Source: Candidatus Pantoea gossypiicola (GTDB taxonomy: Bacteria; Pseudomonadota; Gammaproteobacteria; Enterobacterales; Enterobacteriaceae). From it: a stretch of 64,000 nt of DNA. The stretch lies in NCBI RefSeq assembly GCF_008632075.1, contig NZ_VWVM01000008.1:1-64000 (forward strand), read 5' to 3'. Shown piece after piece: positions 30,054 to 38,913 of the stretch. The position numbers and the translations under genes were made by a program. Within the stretch, counting starts at the first letter, position 1. Every line of letters begins with the position of its first letter. A model generated the notes under the pieces. That model saw only the letters and a program-made list of their open reading frames with translations. It did no database searches and had not been told where the DNA came from.

Positions 30054-30926
30054 TCGGAGCCGCTGAAGCGGGGGGGTATTCGCTGCGCGAACGAGGCACG
30101 CTTCGCAGCGGCCTTGCTATGAAAAGGTTTCGCTTGCAGCAGGGTGGCACTGAGAAGGGTTTCGTTCGCCTGATCAGTTGGGCAGTTTCAGACACGCCTC
30201 TGCAGGCGACCGACAAGGGGCGCCAGTCGCCGCGCCCCTTGACCCCCGGCTCCGGCCTGCTTCACCGCCGCTTCGCGGTCCCTTCGCTTCTTCCGGATTT
30301 CTCACGGACCAGCGGGACGCGCCATCCCTGGCGCGAACCCACCTCTTCGCGACATCCCTGTCGCTCGTCCTGAAATCCCTCATCCGCTCAGCGGTTCTGA
30401 CGGCCTCCCTCCCCCCCTGCTGTTATCTCTTCTTTCTGTGTTGGGTACTTTATCGCTGTGGGTTTTTGGCTTTGGCTTTGGCTTTGGCTTTAAGTCCAGC
30501 AGACAACACAGCACCACAGTTAACACAAAGAAATCACAGGCGGGGGATTGTCAGAGGCATCCGGAGCGCTGAGGAGCAACCGGAGGCGAGGATGAGCCGA
30601 CAGGACGTCGGCGAAAGGACGGTTCGCGCCAGGGATGGCGCGTCCGGCCGGTCCGCTGGCCGCAGGGCGTGACGAAGGCACCCCGCAACGCGGGGCGCGG
30701 AGGCTGCCGGACGCCGGGATTGTTAAGGGGCGGGCGTCCGCCCCTTGACGCGTCCGCCTGCACGGACAACCTGAAACTGCCCATCGCCTGGCGGGCGAAA
30801 CCTTCTCAGTGCCAGCCCGCTGCAAAGCGTGCCCCGCCGCCAGGCGAACGGAACCCCTCTCATAGCCCGTTCACGCAGCGAACAAAAGGCCTGGCGGGCC
30901 GCTACCCGCCTCTGCCCCCGCTCAGA
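30054..30926. repeat. Giant imperfect inverted repeat between mltC and speC
   Basis: The whole intergenic region is a palindrome of about 850 bp centred near 30480. Matching segments include TGGCACTGAGAAGG at 30145-30158 with its complement at 30801-30814, GGGCAGTTTCAG at 30180-30191 with its complement at 30771-30782, and a perfect 25-base pair of segments at 30315-30339 and 30621-30645 that contain CGCGCCATCCCTGGCGCG. The centre is a TTTGGC hexamer repeat. Reading frames across it are GC-rich, arginine- and proline-rich and not protein-like. It fits no gene or known insertion sequence that I recognise. Confidence 0.85.
30465..30491 (+). repeat. TTTGGC hexamer tandem repeat
   Basis: Four and a half copies of TTTGGC lie at the exact centre of the mltC-speC palindrome. 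Such short tandem repeats can change copy number by slippage. Confidence 0.9.
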
Positions 30927-33080
30927 TCAGCGCCCCACCATCATATTGGCCACCAGACACTTACGTCCCTGCTCATCCTCTTCGGTGTAAACGCCCTGCA
31001 GCTCCGGCGAGAAGCCGGGCAGCAGATTAAGCCCCTCTTCCAGTGCCAGGAAGTAACGCTGCACTGCGCCGCCCCAGACTTCGCCTGGCACGACGCACAG
31101 CACGCCCGGTGGATAAGGCAGCGCGCCTTCCGCAGCGACCCGGCCTGCGGCATCGGCGATAGGCACCAGCTCCACTTCGCCGCGAATATACGCCTGATGC
31201 GCATCCTGCGGATTCACGCTGATTGGCGGGAACTCTGCGGCGCGGAACATCAGGCGCTGCAGATCTTTGACGTTATGACTGACGTAAAGGTCGTGCATCT
31301 CCTGACAGAGGCGACGCAGGGTATAGCCGGCATAACGTTGCGCGTTTTTGCGGTAAATCGTCGGCAGCACTTCGGCCAGCGGCGCATCTTCTTTTACGTG
31401 CTGCTCAAACTGCGCCAGCATCGCCACCAGATTAGCCATCTTCTCCGGACTTTCAGCCGGGGTCAGCAGGAACAGGATCGAATTGAGATCGCACTTCTCC
31501 GGCACAATGCCATTCTCACGCAGGTAATTCGCCAGAATGGTTGCCGGGATCCCGAAATCACTGTATTCCCCGCTGGCCGCATCAATGCCTGCCGTGGTCA
31601 GCAACAGCTTGCAGGGATCGACCCGATACTGATCGCGCGCGTACCCCACAAAACCGTGCCACTTCGCCTGCGGTTCAAAGCTGAAGTAGCGCAGATCGCG
31701 GGCGATCGTTTCCGTGGGCGCATCCTGCCAGCGCTGTCCATCAACGATCTCCGGCACAAACGGCAGGATCATTTCGCAGCGGTCCAGGATTGCTTTACGC
31801 GCCTGAATGCCCAGCGTGACGCACTCATCCCACATGCGACGCCCTGCTTCACCCTGATGCATTCTGGCGTTGATATCCAGCGCGGCAAACAGCGGATAAA
31901 ACGGACTGGTGGAAGCATGCAGCATAAAGGCATTATTCAGACGCTTGTGCGGGCAGAAACGCCGCTGTCCGCGAATGTGGTTATCTTTTTTATGAATCTG
32001 CGAAGTCTGCGAAAAACCTGCCAGCTGCTTATGTACGGACTGCGTGACAAAAATGCCAGGATCGTTTTCATTCAGCTCCAGGGTCAGCGGCGAGCAGCCT
32101 TCCATCAGGGGGATGAACTGCTCATAGCCGAGCCACGCGGAATCAAACAGGATGTAATCACACAGATGACCGATGCGATCCACCACCTGGCGGGCGTTGT
32201 AGACCGTGCCGTCGTAGGTGCCGAGCTGGATAATCGCCAGACGGAAAGGCCGCGCCTCTTCTGCGCGCTGGGGCGCAACCGCCGCGATCTGCTCACGCAG
32301 ATAAGCCTCATCAAAGCAGTGCGCGTCAATGCCGCCAATAAAGCCGAAGGGGTTACGGGCGGCTTCCAGATAGACCGGGGTCGCGCCCGCCTGAATCAGC
32401 GCGCCATGATGGTTAGATTTGTGGTTGTTGCGGTCAAACAGCACCAGATCGCCGCGGGTCAGCAGCGCATTGGTCACCACTTTATTAGCGCTTGAGGTGC
32501 CGTTGAGCACAAAGTAGGTTTTGTCGGCGTTAAACACTTTTGCCGCATACTTTTGCGCATCTTTAGCCGAGCCTTCGTGGATCAGCAGATCGCCCAGTTT
32601 GACGTCGGCGTTGCACATGTCAGAGCGGAAAACATTCTCGCCATAGAAGTCATAGAACTGTTTGCCCGCCGGATGCTTTTTGAAGAACGCGCCGCCCTGA
32701 TGTCCGGGACAGGCAAAGGTGCTGTTTTGCATATCGACATAGCGGGTCAGCGTCCCGAAGAAAGGTGGCAGCAGCGCCGCTTCATACGCCTGCGCAGCGG
32801 CTTCCAGCGCAAGCCACTCTTGCGGCTCGCCATTCAGCTCACCGCTGACGCCGGGCAGGTGCATCACCTCTTCTTCAAACGCATTCGCGACAAACACCGG
32901 CAGATTAAAGCCGGTGTGACGCAGCAGCGCCAGCACGCCGCTGCGGGTATCTGCCAGCGAGACGACGACCGCCGCCACATCCGTAAAGTCGGTATTATCC
33001 AGCGTCACTACGTCACGCGCGGTGTTCAGGGTCAGGCTGGGCGCAACAGCGGCGCTGGCAGCAATTTTCAGTGGAGTCAT
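30927..33080 (-). CDS. speC: Ornithine decarboxylase
   Basis: PLP enzyme that turns ornithine into putrescine, a parallel route to speA-speB. Length is 717 residues (E. coli SpeC 711-731). A CheY-like wing domain comes first, then the PLP domain: the cofactor lysine is in SVHKQLAGFSQ near residue 350, with NHKSNHHGAL near 220. SpeC rather than the inducible SpeF is favoured by alignment and position after mltC. The start was set at ATG 33080 where similarity begins. The 5' region is long and has a possible leader ORF. Confidence 0.95.
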   Translation of the reverse strand: MTPLKIAASAAVAPSLTLNTARDVVTLDNTDFTDVAAVVVSLADTRSGVLALLRHTGFNLPVFVANAFEEEVMHLPGVSGELNGEPQEWLALEAAAQAYEAALLPPFFGTLTRYVDMQNSTFACPGHQGGAFFKKHPAGKQFYDFYGENVFRSDMCNADVKLGDLLIHEGSAKDAQKYAAKVFNADKTYFVLNGTSSANKVVTNALLTRGDLVLFDRNNHKSNHHGALIQAGATPVYLEAARNPFGFIGGIDAHCFDEAYLREQIAAVAPQRAEEARPFRLAIIQLGTYDGTVYNARQVVDRIGHLCDYILFDSAWLGYEQFIPLMEGCSPLTLELNENDPGIFVTQSVHKQLAGFSQTSQIHKKDNHIRGQRRFCPHKRLNNAFMLHASTSPFYPLFAALDINARMHQGEAGRRMWDECVTLGIQARKAILDRCEMILPFVPEIVDGQRWQDAPTETIARDLRYFSFEPQAKWHGFVGYARDQYRVDPCKLLLTTAGIDAASGEYSDFGIPATILANYLRENGIVPEKCDLNSILFLLTPAESPEKMANLVAMLAQFEQHVKEDAPLAEVLPTIYRKNAQRYAGYTLRRLCQEMHDLYVSHNVKDLQRLMFRAAEFPPISVNPQDAHQAYIRGEVELVPIADAAGRVAAEGALPYPPGVLCVVPGEVWGGAVQRYFLALEEGLNLLPGFSPELQGVYTEEDEQGRKCLVANMMVGR

Positions 33081-33211
33081 AACAGGATCCCTAACGTCAG
33101 GGAGGACGTGCCAGAAGCACAATTATGGGGACAGCGCCCCGGCGAATAATTAACCGTCAGAAGGCATATTGCAGTGTAGAGAGCAGATCCACAGCCGCTG
33201 CCTGGCTGGCC

Positions 33212-33313
33212 TCACCGCATGGTGGATAACGGAGAGTGCGGAAAAGAGGAAAACCCGGTGAGCGCCGGAAAACGCGAACGGTAATCCGGGCAGGTGCGCG
33301 GTGAACCGGACAT
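33212..33313 (-). CDS. Possible leader peptide ORF upstream of speC
   Basis: A 33-codon frame starts at ATG 33313, with AGAGGA seven bases upstream, and ends 131 bases before speC. The peptide starts MSGSPRTCPDYRSRF and is rich in serine, proline, arginine and phenylalanine. Regulatory leader peptides are known for speF (SpeFL) in enterobacteria, but I see no clear match to SpeFL. Evidence is limited to the ribosome site and position. Confidence 0.35.
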   Translation of the reverse strand: MSGSPRTCPDYRSRFPALTGFSSFPHSPLSTMR

Positions 33314-33642
33314 GGCGACGTCCTCTGTGGTGAACAAACAGGGTCAAAAAGTGGCGGTCATAATGTCATCTTTTTTCTGCACGAACAACCCGCCCCAAAC
33401 AATTATTCAGTCACGCCATAAAAACATAACATCATGATTTTTATAGCCTATTTATCATAAAAATTAATAATACGACTAATTATATGAATTATATGCAGAT
33501 TTATGCATGTGACTCGCTAGCGCTGTCAGCGCACTTTCCCCTGCCTGCTGCCTCCTTAACCCGAAGAGGCGGCCATTGCCCTACCGCATTGCCACTCGCG
33601 GGCGTAAACTTACCCTCTCATTCCCACTCTGCCGGAGGCTGC
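33314..33642. other. speC-acuI divergent intergenic region
   Basis: This stretch holds the promoters for divergent speC and acuI. Bases 33400-33500 are very AT-rich, with several overlapping TATAAT-like hexamers on the minus strand, so no single start can be chosen. No further gene was seen. Confidence 0.5.
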
Positions 33643-34626
33643 ATGTTCAAGGCACTGGTCATTGAAAATGACGAACAAGGTTACCGTTCCCTGCTGAAAG
33701 ATCTCCCCGAATCTCAACTGCCCGACTACGATGTCACACTCGACGTCAGCTACTCATCCCTGAACTATAAAGATGCCCTGGCTATCTGCAACAAAGGCCC
33801 GATTGTGCGCCAGTTTCCGATGGTGCCAGGTATCGATTTTGTCGGCCGCGTGACGGCCAGCCGCCATCCCGACTGGAAAGAGGATGATGTGGCACTGCTG
33901 ACGGGCTGGGGCGCAGGCGAAAAACAGTGGGGCGGCCTGGCGCAGAAAGCCAGCGTCAGCGGCGACTGGCTGGTGCGCGTGCCCGCTTCTCTTAGCCCGC
34001 TGCAAACCATGGCCATTGGCACAGCAGGATTGACCGCAATGCTCTGCGTCATGGCGCTGGAAAAACAGGGTATCACGCCCGAACATGGCCCCGTGCTGGT
34101 AACCGGTGCCAGTGGCGGCGTCGGCAGCTATAGCGTCAGCCTGCTGGCGCGTCTGGGCTATCAGGTGATCGCCTCCAGCGGTCGCGCCAGCGACCATGCG
34201 TATCTTATCGATACGCTGGGTGCGGCATCGGTGATTGATCGCGAAGAGCTTTCCCATCCCGGTAAACCGCTGGCAAAAGAGCGCTGGGCCGCCGCAATAG
34301 ACAGCGTCGGCAGTCACACTCTGGCGAACGTGCTGGCCGGCATTCAGCGTGACGGCGTGGTGGCTGCCTGCGGTATGGCGCAGGGACTCGACCTGCCAGC
34401 CAGCGTCGCACCTTTTATTTTGCGTGGCATCACGCTGGCGGGTGTCGACAGCGTGATGTGTCCGAAGCCGCTTCGTCAGCAGGCGTGGCAGCGGCTTGGC
34501 GAGCTGCTGGATAGCGATCGGCTCAGCAAACTGAGCCGGGTGATCCCGCTGAGTGAAGCCAGAGAAGGTGCGAAGGCCTTGCTGGAAGGCAGCGTACAGG
34601 GTCGTCTGATTGTCGACTGCCGCTGA
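33643..34626 (+). CDS. acuI: Acrylyl-CoA reductase AcuI/YhdH
   Basis: NADPH-dependent quinone-oxidoreductase-like enzyme of the MDR superfamily, 327 residues. Family members reduce toxic acrylyl-CoA to propionyl-CoA. The N-terminal catalytic domain shows SSLNYKDALAI near residue 39 and PGIDFVGRV near 63; the Rossmann motif is TGASGGVGSYSV near 152. The ATG follows GGAGGCTGC. The substrate is inferred from E. coli YhdH similarity. Confidence 0.88.
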   Translation: MFKALVIENDEQGYRSLLKDLPESQLPDYDVTLDVSYSSLNYKDALAICNKGPIVRQFPMVPGIDFVGRVTASRHPDWKEDDVALLTGWGAGEKQWGGLAQKASVSGDWLVRVPASLSPLQTMAIGTAGLTAMLCVMALEKQGITPEHGPVLVTGASGGVGSYSVSLLARLGYQVIASSGRASDHAYLIDTLGAASVIDREELSHPGKPLAKERWAAAIDSVGSHTLANVLAGIQRDGVVAACGMAQGLDLPASVAPFILRGITLAGVDSVMCPKPLRQQAWQRLGELLDSDRLSKLSRVIPLSEAREGAKALLEGSVQGRLIVDCR

Positions 34627-34635
34627 CCCGCGTTT

Positions 34636-34658
34636 AAAGGCGCGTACCGCGCGCCTTT
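34636..34658. terminator. Terminator between acuI and pncC-like gene
   Basis: AAAGGCGCG at 34636-34644 pairs with CGCGCCTTT at 34650-34658. The hairpin overlaps the stop codon of the minus-strand gene and lies ten bases after acuI. Confidence 0.7.
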
Positions 34659-35154
34659 ATTGACTGGTTCGCTGCAGTCGTTTGATCAACCCTTCCAGCG
34701 CGAACTGCGTGCCCTGCTCCATCACGGATTTCGGATCACCGCTGAACTGATGGCACTCCGCATCGTCCCTGCCGTCGGGTAATACCCAGCCAAACCAGAT
34801 AGTGCCCGCAGGCGTGCCATCTTCGCCACCATCGGGTCCGGCATAGCCGGTAATCGATAATCCCACCGGTTCGCCTGAGCGGGCGCAGGCTCCCTGTACC
34901 ATTTCACGTGCCGTCTGCTCGCTCACCGCCGTGTGCTGTTTGAGCGTATCAGGATGCACGCCCAGCAGACGAATTTTGGCATTTTCGCTGTAGGTGACGA
35001 AGCCGCTGGTATAAAAGTCGCCGCTGCTTTCCACCGCGGCCAGTGTCATGCTGATCAGCCCGGCGGTACAGGATTCGGCGGTCGTCAGATGAAGTCCGGA
35101 GGAGAGTAAAATGTTACCCAGTTGCTCAGCGGTTTGATCTAATGATTTTGCCAT
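34657..35154 (-). CDS. pncC: CinA C-terminal family nicotinamide-nucleotide amidase
   Basis: Small protein of 165 residues consisting of the CinA C-terminal domain. PncC members deamidate nicotinamide mononucleotide to nicotinic acid mononucleotide in the pyridine nucleotide cycle. Characteristic motifs are TAESCTAGL near residue 26 with the catalytic serine, FYTSGFVTYS near 47, and SITGYAGPDGG near 100. E. coli has paralogues PncC and YdeJ, and I cannot decide between them here. Confidence 0.8.
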   Translation of the reverse strand: MAKSLDQTAEQLGNILLSSGLHLTTAESCTAGLISMTLAAVESSGDFYTSGFVTYSENAKIRLLGVHPDTLKQHTAVSEQTAREMVQGACARSGEPVGLSITGYAGPDGGEDGTPAGTIWFGWVLPDGRDDAECHQFSGDPKSVMEQGTQFALEGLIKRLQRTSQ

Positions 35155-35247
35155 TATGGTCTCCTAAGTCTTCTGTCCTGAACACCAGGTATAGCGCAAA
35201 ATCAGTAATTAAAAGCACGCAAGGCAATGTTTTTAAAGCGAAACGGT

Positions 35248-36027
35248 CTAAATCCGTAGCTGAATATGTGGCTTCCCACTCTCTGCATGTGCCACCACCT
35301 GCAAATCAGCCTGATACCAGCGTGTCAGCGTCTTTTCAGTCATAACCGTCTGCGGTGAACCCTGAGCCACCAGTCTGCCCGCGTGCAGCAGCAGTATGCG
35401 ATCGGCCCATAAAGACGCCAGATTAAGGTCATGTAACACGGTGCAGACGGTAAGATCACCCGTGTACGTCAGCTGGCGTAATAAACGCAGAGTCTGCTGC
35501 TGCCAGAAAAGATCCAGCGCCGAGGTCGGCTCATCCAGAAACAGCCAGCCGCGCGGTCTTCCCTCCTGCCAGAGCTGCGCCAGCACCCGCGCCAGCTGCA
35601 CCCGCTGCTGTTCACCGCCGGAGAGCTGGCGGTAATCGCGCTGCGCCAGCGAATCACAGCCCGTCAGTTGCATGACGTCTGCCACAATCTGCGACGTCTG
35701 CGTCTCAGGCCAGGGCGCACGGCCCATCGCCACCACCGATTGCGCCGACTGGGCAAAAGTCAGGTTGTTCTGCTGCCGCATCACGGCCCGACGTCGCGCC
35801 AGCTGCTCACGCGGCCATGCGGACATCACACGATCGCCCAGCCGGCACTCACCCCGATCGGGCGTTAAAAATCCGGTCAGCATCCGCAACAGTGTTGATT
35901 TACCTGCGCCGTTAGGCCCGATGAGCGCCACCCGCTCTCCACCTGACAGTGTAACGTCAAGATTATCGATAACAGTTCTGCCGTTGCGCGCCAGACAGAG
36001 TCCCCTCGCCTCTAACCTTTCCATCAT
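35248..36027 (-). CDS. hmuV: Heme ABC transporter ATP-binding protein
   Basis: ATPase of the heme importer, 259 residues. Walker A GPNGAGKST is at residues 37-45, the ABC signature LSGGEQQRVQLAR near 140, and Walker B WLFLDEPTSALD near 165. It forms the importer with HmuU and receives heme from HmuT. The start overlaps the hmuU stop by four bases (ATGA). It is the last gene of the hmuRSTUV cluster. Confidence 0.94.
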   Translation of the reverse strand: MMERLEARGLCLARNGRTVIDNLDVTLSGGERVALIGPNGAGKSTLLRMLTGFLTPDRGECRLGDRVMSAWPREQLARRRAVMRQQNNLTFAQSAQSVVAMGRAPWPETQTSQIVADVMQLTGCDSLAQRDYRQLSGGEQQRVQLARVLAQLWQEGRPRGWLFLDEPTSALDLFWQQQTLRLLRQLTYTGDLTVCTVLHDLNLASLWADRILLLHAGRLVAQGSPQTVMTEKTLTRWYQADLQVVAHAESGKPHIQLRI

Positions 36028-37022
36028 TCAAATCCTCGCTGCTGACGCAGGATCAGCCAGAGAAACCAGGGGCCGCCAATCAGGCTGGTCAGCAGTCCGA
36101 CCGGCATCTCTGCCGGAACCACAAGGGTGCGCGCCAGCGTATCGGCCAGCAGCAGCAGAATCGCGCCCGCCAGCGCTGAACCGGGCAGCAGCCAGCGATG
36201 ATCGCTGCCAAGACAAAAGCGCATCACATGCGGCACCACTAATCCAACGAAGCCGATTATGCCACTGACCGAGACAGCCGTGCCGACCAGTAGCGCACTG
36301 AGGATCAGCAGCTGATGCTGAGTACGCTTCACATCAATCCCCATATAGTGCGCATCCTCTTCACCTGCCTGCAGCAGGTTGAGATGGCGGGCACGGCTCT
36401 GTAACAGCAGCAACGCAGGCAGAATCAGCAGCAGGCAGATGAGCAGCGCAGGCCACTGCGCCTGGCTGAGGCTACCCATCCCCCACAGTGATAGCTGACG
36501 CAGCTGCTGGTCATCGCTCAGCCACGACAACACGCCGACCGCCGCACCGCACAGCGCATTAATTGCAATACCCACCAGCAACAGCCGGGAGAGATTGCCG
36601 TATGCCAGCCGACTGAAACTGAAGATCAGCAGCGTAACCAGCAGGCTGCCGATAAAGGCGGCGATCATCGGTAGCCACAATGCCAGCTGGGGTGGCAACG
36701 CCAGCGGAATAACGATTGCCAGCGCGACCGCCAGCCCCGCTCCGCTGCTGATACCCAGCAGGCCGGGATCGGCCAGCGGATTACGGAAAACACCCTGCAT
36801 CACCGCGCCAGAGACCGCCAGCGCCATACCAAGCGCCACCGCCAGCAGCACGCGCGGCAGGCGGATATTCAGCCAGATCTGCCAGATGAGATCGCTGAGC
36901 GGTGCCTGCCACAGCGCCTGCACCGACAGCGACATCGCCCCCAGATTCGCCGCCACTACCATCGCCACCAGCAGAAAACTTAGCATCAGCGTCAGACCCC
37001 GCAGCGCATTGCCATTAATCAT
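36024..37022 (-). CDS. hmuU: Heme ABC transporter permease
   Basis: Inner-membrane permease of the FecCD/BtuC family, 332 residues with about ten hydrophobic helices. Family signatures GISSGAGLAVALAI near residue 92 and GFVGLVVPH near 263 are present. It pairs with HmuV; the start overlaps hmuT by eight bases, so the proteins are made together. Confidence 0.93.
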   Translation of the reverse strand: MINGNALRGLTLMLSFLLVAMVVAANLGAMSLSVQALWQAPLSDLIWQIWLNIRLPRVLLAVALGMALAVSGAVMQGVFRNPLADPGLLGISSGAGLAVALAIVIPLALPPQLALWLPMIAAFIGSLLVTLLIFSFSRLAYGNLSRLLLVGIAINALCGAAVGVLSWLSDDQQLRQLSLWGMGSLSQAQWPALLICLLLILPALLLLQSRARHLNLLQAGEEDAHYMGIDVKRTQHQLLILSALLVGTAVSVSGIIGFVGLVVPHVMRFCLGSDHRWLLPGSALAGAILLLLADTLARTLVVPAEMPVGLLTSLIGGPWFLWLILRQQRGFE

Positions 37023-37836
37023 GGTTCAGCGATTCCGCAGCCTGACGCAATTTCACTATTGCCTGCGGCGTATCAAGGCCAAATCCCAGCAGCGCCTGGG
37101 TATCAACGATCAGCAGACGGTGCTGCTGTCCGGCTGGCGTCAGCGCCAGGCCCGGTAACTGCCACAGCTGCGCTTCACCGCCCAGGGTTTTCAGGCCATC
37201 CTCGCCGATCACTACCAGATCCGGCGCGGCGGCGATCACGCCTTCCTGCGACAGCGCCTGATAGTGCGGCACCGAACCCATGGCATTCTCCAGCCCGGCG
37301 CTGCGAATAGCACCGTCGGCTGCGGTCTGATTTCCGGCCGCCATCGTTTTCATGCCGCTGTTTGCCATGATGTAGAGCACCTTTACCGGCAGCGATTGCT
37401 GCGGCAACTGGCGAATCTGCTGCGTTATTTGCTGCGCCAGTGTCTGCGCTTCGCTTTCACGCTGCAGCGCCTGGCCCACCGTGATAATTTTCTGCGGGAT
37501 CGCCTGCAGACTGTTGTCGCCGCTGACCGTCACCACCCTGACGCCCGCGCGGGCAATTTGTTGCAGTACCAGCGACGGCTTTGCCTGTGCGCTGGCGAGC
37601 ACCAGCGTCGGCTTCAGCGCCAGGATACCTTCGGCATTCAGCTGGCGCATGTAGCCCACATCCGGCAGCCGGGCAGCCTGCGCCGGATGCAGGCTGGTGC
37701 TGTCGCGCGCCACCAGCTGTGACTGAGCATCCAGCGCGTAGATAATCCGGGTGACGTCACCCCCAATCGACACCACCCGCTCCGCGGCCAGTGAGGGCAG
37801 CGTCAGCAGCAGCCATAACAGACTCAGGCGTTTCAT
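37015..37836 (-). CDS. hmuT: Periplasmic heme-binding protein
   Basis: Substrate-binding protein for heme, 273 residues, with a signal peptide cleaved after SLAA near residue 18. It is a TroA/BtuF-like two-lobed protein: VVSIGGDVTRIIYAL opens the N lobe and PDLVVIGEDGLKTLGG lies in the C lobe. A heme-ligand tyrosine is expected in the VGYMRQL region near residue 61. It overlaps hmuS by four bases. Confidence 0.92.
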   Translation of the reverse strand: MKRLSLLWLLLTLPSLAAERVVSIGGDVTRIIYALDAQSQLVARDSTSLHPAQAARLPDVGYMRQLNAEGILALKPTLVLASAQAKPSLVLQQIARAGVRVVTVSGDNSLQAIPQKIITVGQALQRESEAQTLAQQITQQIRQLPQQSLPVKVLYIMANSGMKTMAAGNQTAADGAIRSAGLENAMGSVPHYQALSQEGVIAAAPDLVVIGEDGLKTLGGEAQLWQLPGLALTPAGQQHRLLIVDTQALLGFGLDTPQAIVKLRQAAESLNHD

Positions 37837-38864
37837 GCCGCCGCTCCTGGTGTGCGAAGTGCGTTCACCTGCTCACGCCAGCAGGCCTGTTCTGGCATGC
37901 CTTCCGTGCGCTGTCCGTAGAGCTGGGCGATCTGCGTGCCGTCAGCGGCGAACAGTTCCAGGCTGGTCACAAAGCCATCGCCGGTGGGTTTGCGTGTGAC
38001 CCAGCTTTCGCTGATCTGGTCCGCCATCAGGTGCAGCGTGAAGCGGGGATTGAAGATGTTGAGCCAGTTATCCATGGGTACCAGCTTCTCTACTTTGCCG
38101 GTGAAAATCTGGGTACAGCCACGGTTGCCGACAAAAATCATAATCTCGTTGCCCGCCTGCTGTGCCATCTGCAAGACACGCCTGAGTGCATCGTTGCCGG
38201 TCTGCCAGGCGAGATCCTCACCCACTGCGCGGAACGCCTGCGGTCGTGAGGCCTGATGACGCTTTAGCAGGGCAAAAAACTGATGAACATCGGTCATGGC
38301 ACGCCATTCACGGTCAATCGCGATGGCATCAATCCCTTCCGACAGGGTGGCTGCAGCTACCGGCTCAACTTCCAGCGGCATCGCAGCGGCGTCAGTGAAG
38401 TCGGCGATCAGCGCGTGCCATGCCGCCATATGGGTCTGCTCCGTCACATAGATTTTCAGCACCGCATCGCCGTGACGATCAAAGATCTGAATGCTGTGAC
38501 GTACGCCCTGCGCACCCGACTCCTGCAGGGCAAAGGCGCTGAACCACTGTCCGACAAACAGACGCAGGTCGAGCGCACGGGGATTCAGCACCAGGCCGCC
38601 ATGTGCGCCGATCTGCACATTCTGATATTCGCCCAGATGCTCATGCACCGCATATGCGTTACGGGTAATGCTTTTGGTCTCGCCGACCGCGCCCAGTGCC
38701 CTCAGCAGCGCCGGGAAATCGTGTTTCAGCGCCACGGCATCAACGCCGATACGCGCTTCACACAGTTCCGCTTCGCTGATACCCATCAGCGTGGCCAGGT
38801 CGCGGGCATATTTTTTCGGGTGTTCACCTTTAAGAGCGAGATAGTGCTGATAAATCGAGTCCAT
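37833..38864 (-). CDS. hmuS: Hemin-degrading factor
   Basis: Cytoplasmic heme-binding protein of the HemS/HmuS family, 343 residues, formed of two related halves. Members bind incoming heme and release iron, in some cases by degrading the ring. The N-terminal half includes the expected ligand area ITRNAYAVHEHLGEYQN and the second half PMDNWLNIFNPRFTLHL. The start at 38864 is where homology begins, with AGGAGA ten bases before it. The 49-base gap to hmuR contains no terminator. Confidence 0.92.
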   Translation of the reverse strand: MDSIYQHYLALKGEHPKKYARDLATLMGISEAELCEARIGVDAVALKHDFPALLRALGAVGETKSITRNAYAVHEHLGEYQNVQIGAHGGLVLNPRALDLRLFVGQWFSAFALQESGAQGVRHSIQIFDRHGDAVLKIYVTEQTHMAAWHALIADFTDAAAMPLEVEPVAAATLSEGIDAIAIDREWRAMTDVHQFFALLKRHQASRPQAFRAVGEDLAWQTGNDALRRVLQMAQQAGNEIMIFVGNRGCTQIFTGKVEKLVPMDNWLNIFNPRFTLHLMADQISESWVTRKPTGDGFVTSLELFAADGTQIAQLYGQRTEGMPEQACWREQVNALRTPGAAA

Positions 38865-38913
38865 GGTTATGATTCTCCTGGTAATGCCCTGCACCAGCGC
38901 AGGGCGACGATAG

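Noticed and set aside
30178..30825. Long arginine- and proline-rich frames in the mltC-speC gap on both strands.
   Set aside because: They follow the GC-rich inverted repeat arms and resemble each other only because the DNA is palindromic; no ribosome sites.
30669..32495. 608-codon plus-strand frame opposite speC.
   Set aside because: Shadow of speC codon usage on the opposite strand; the minus-strand gene is certain.
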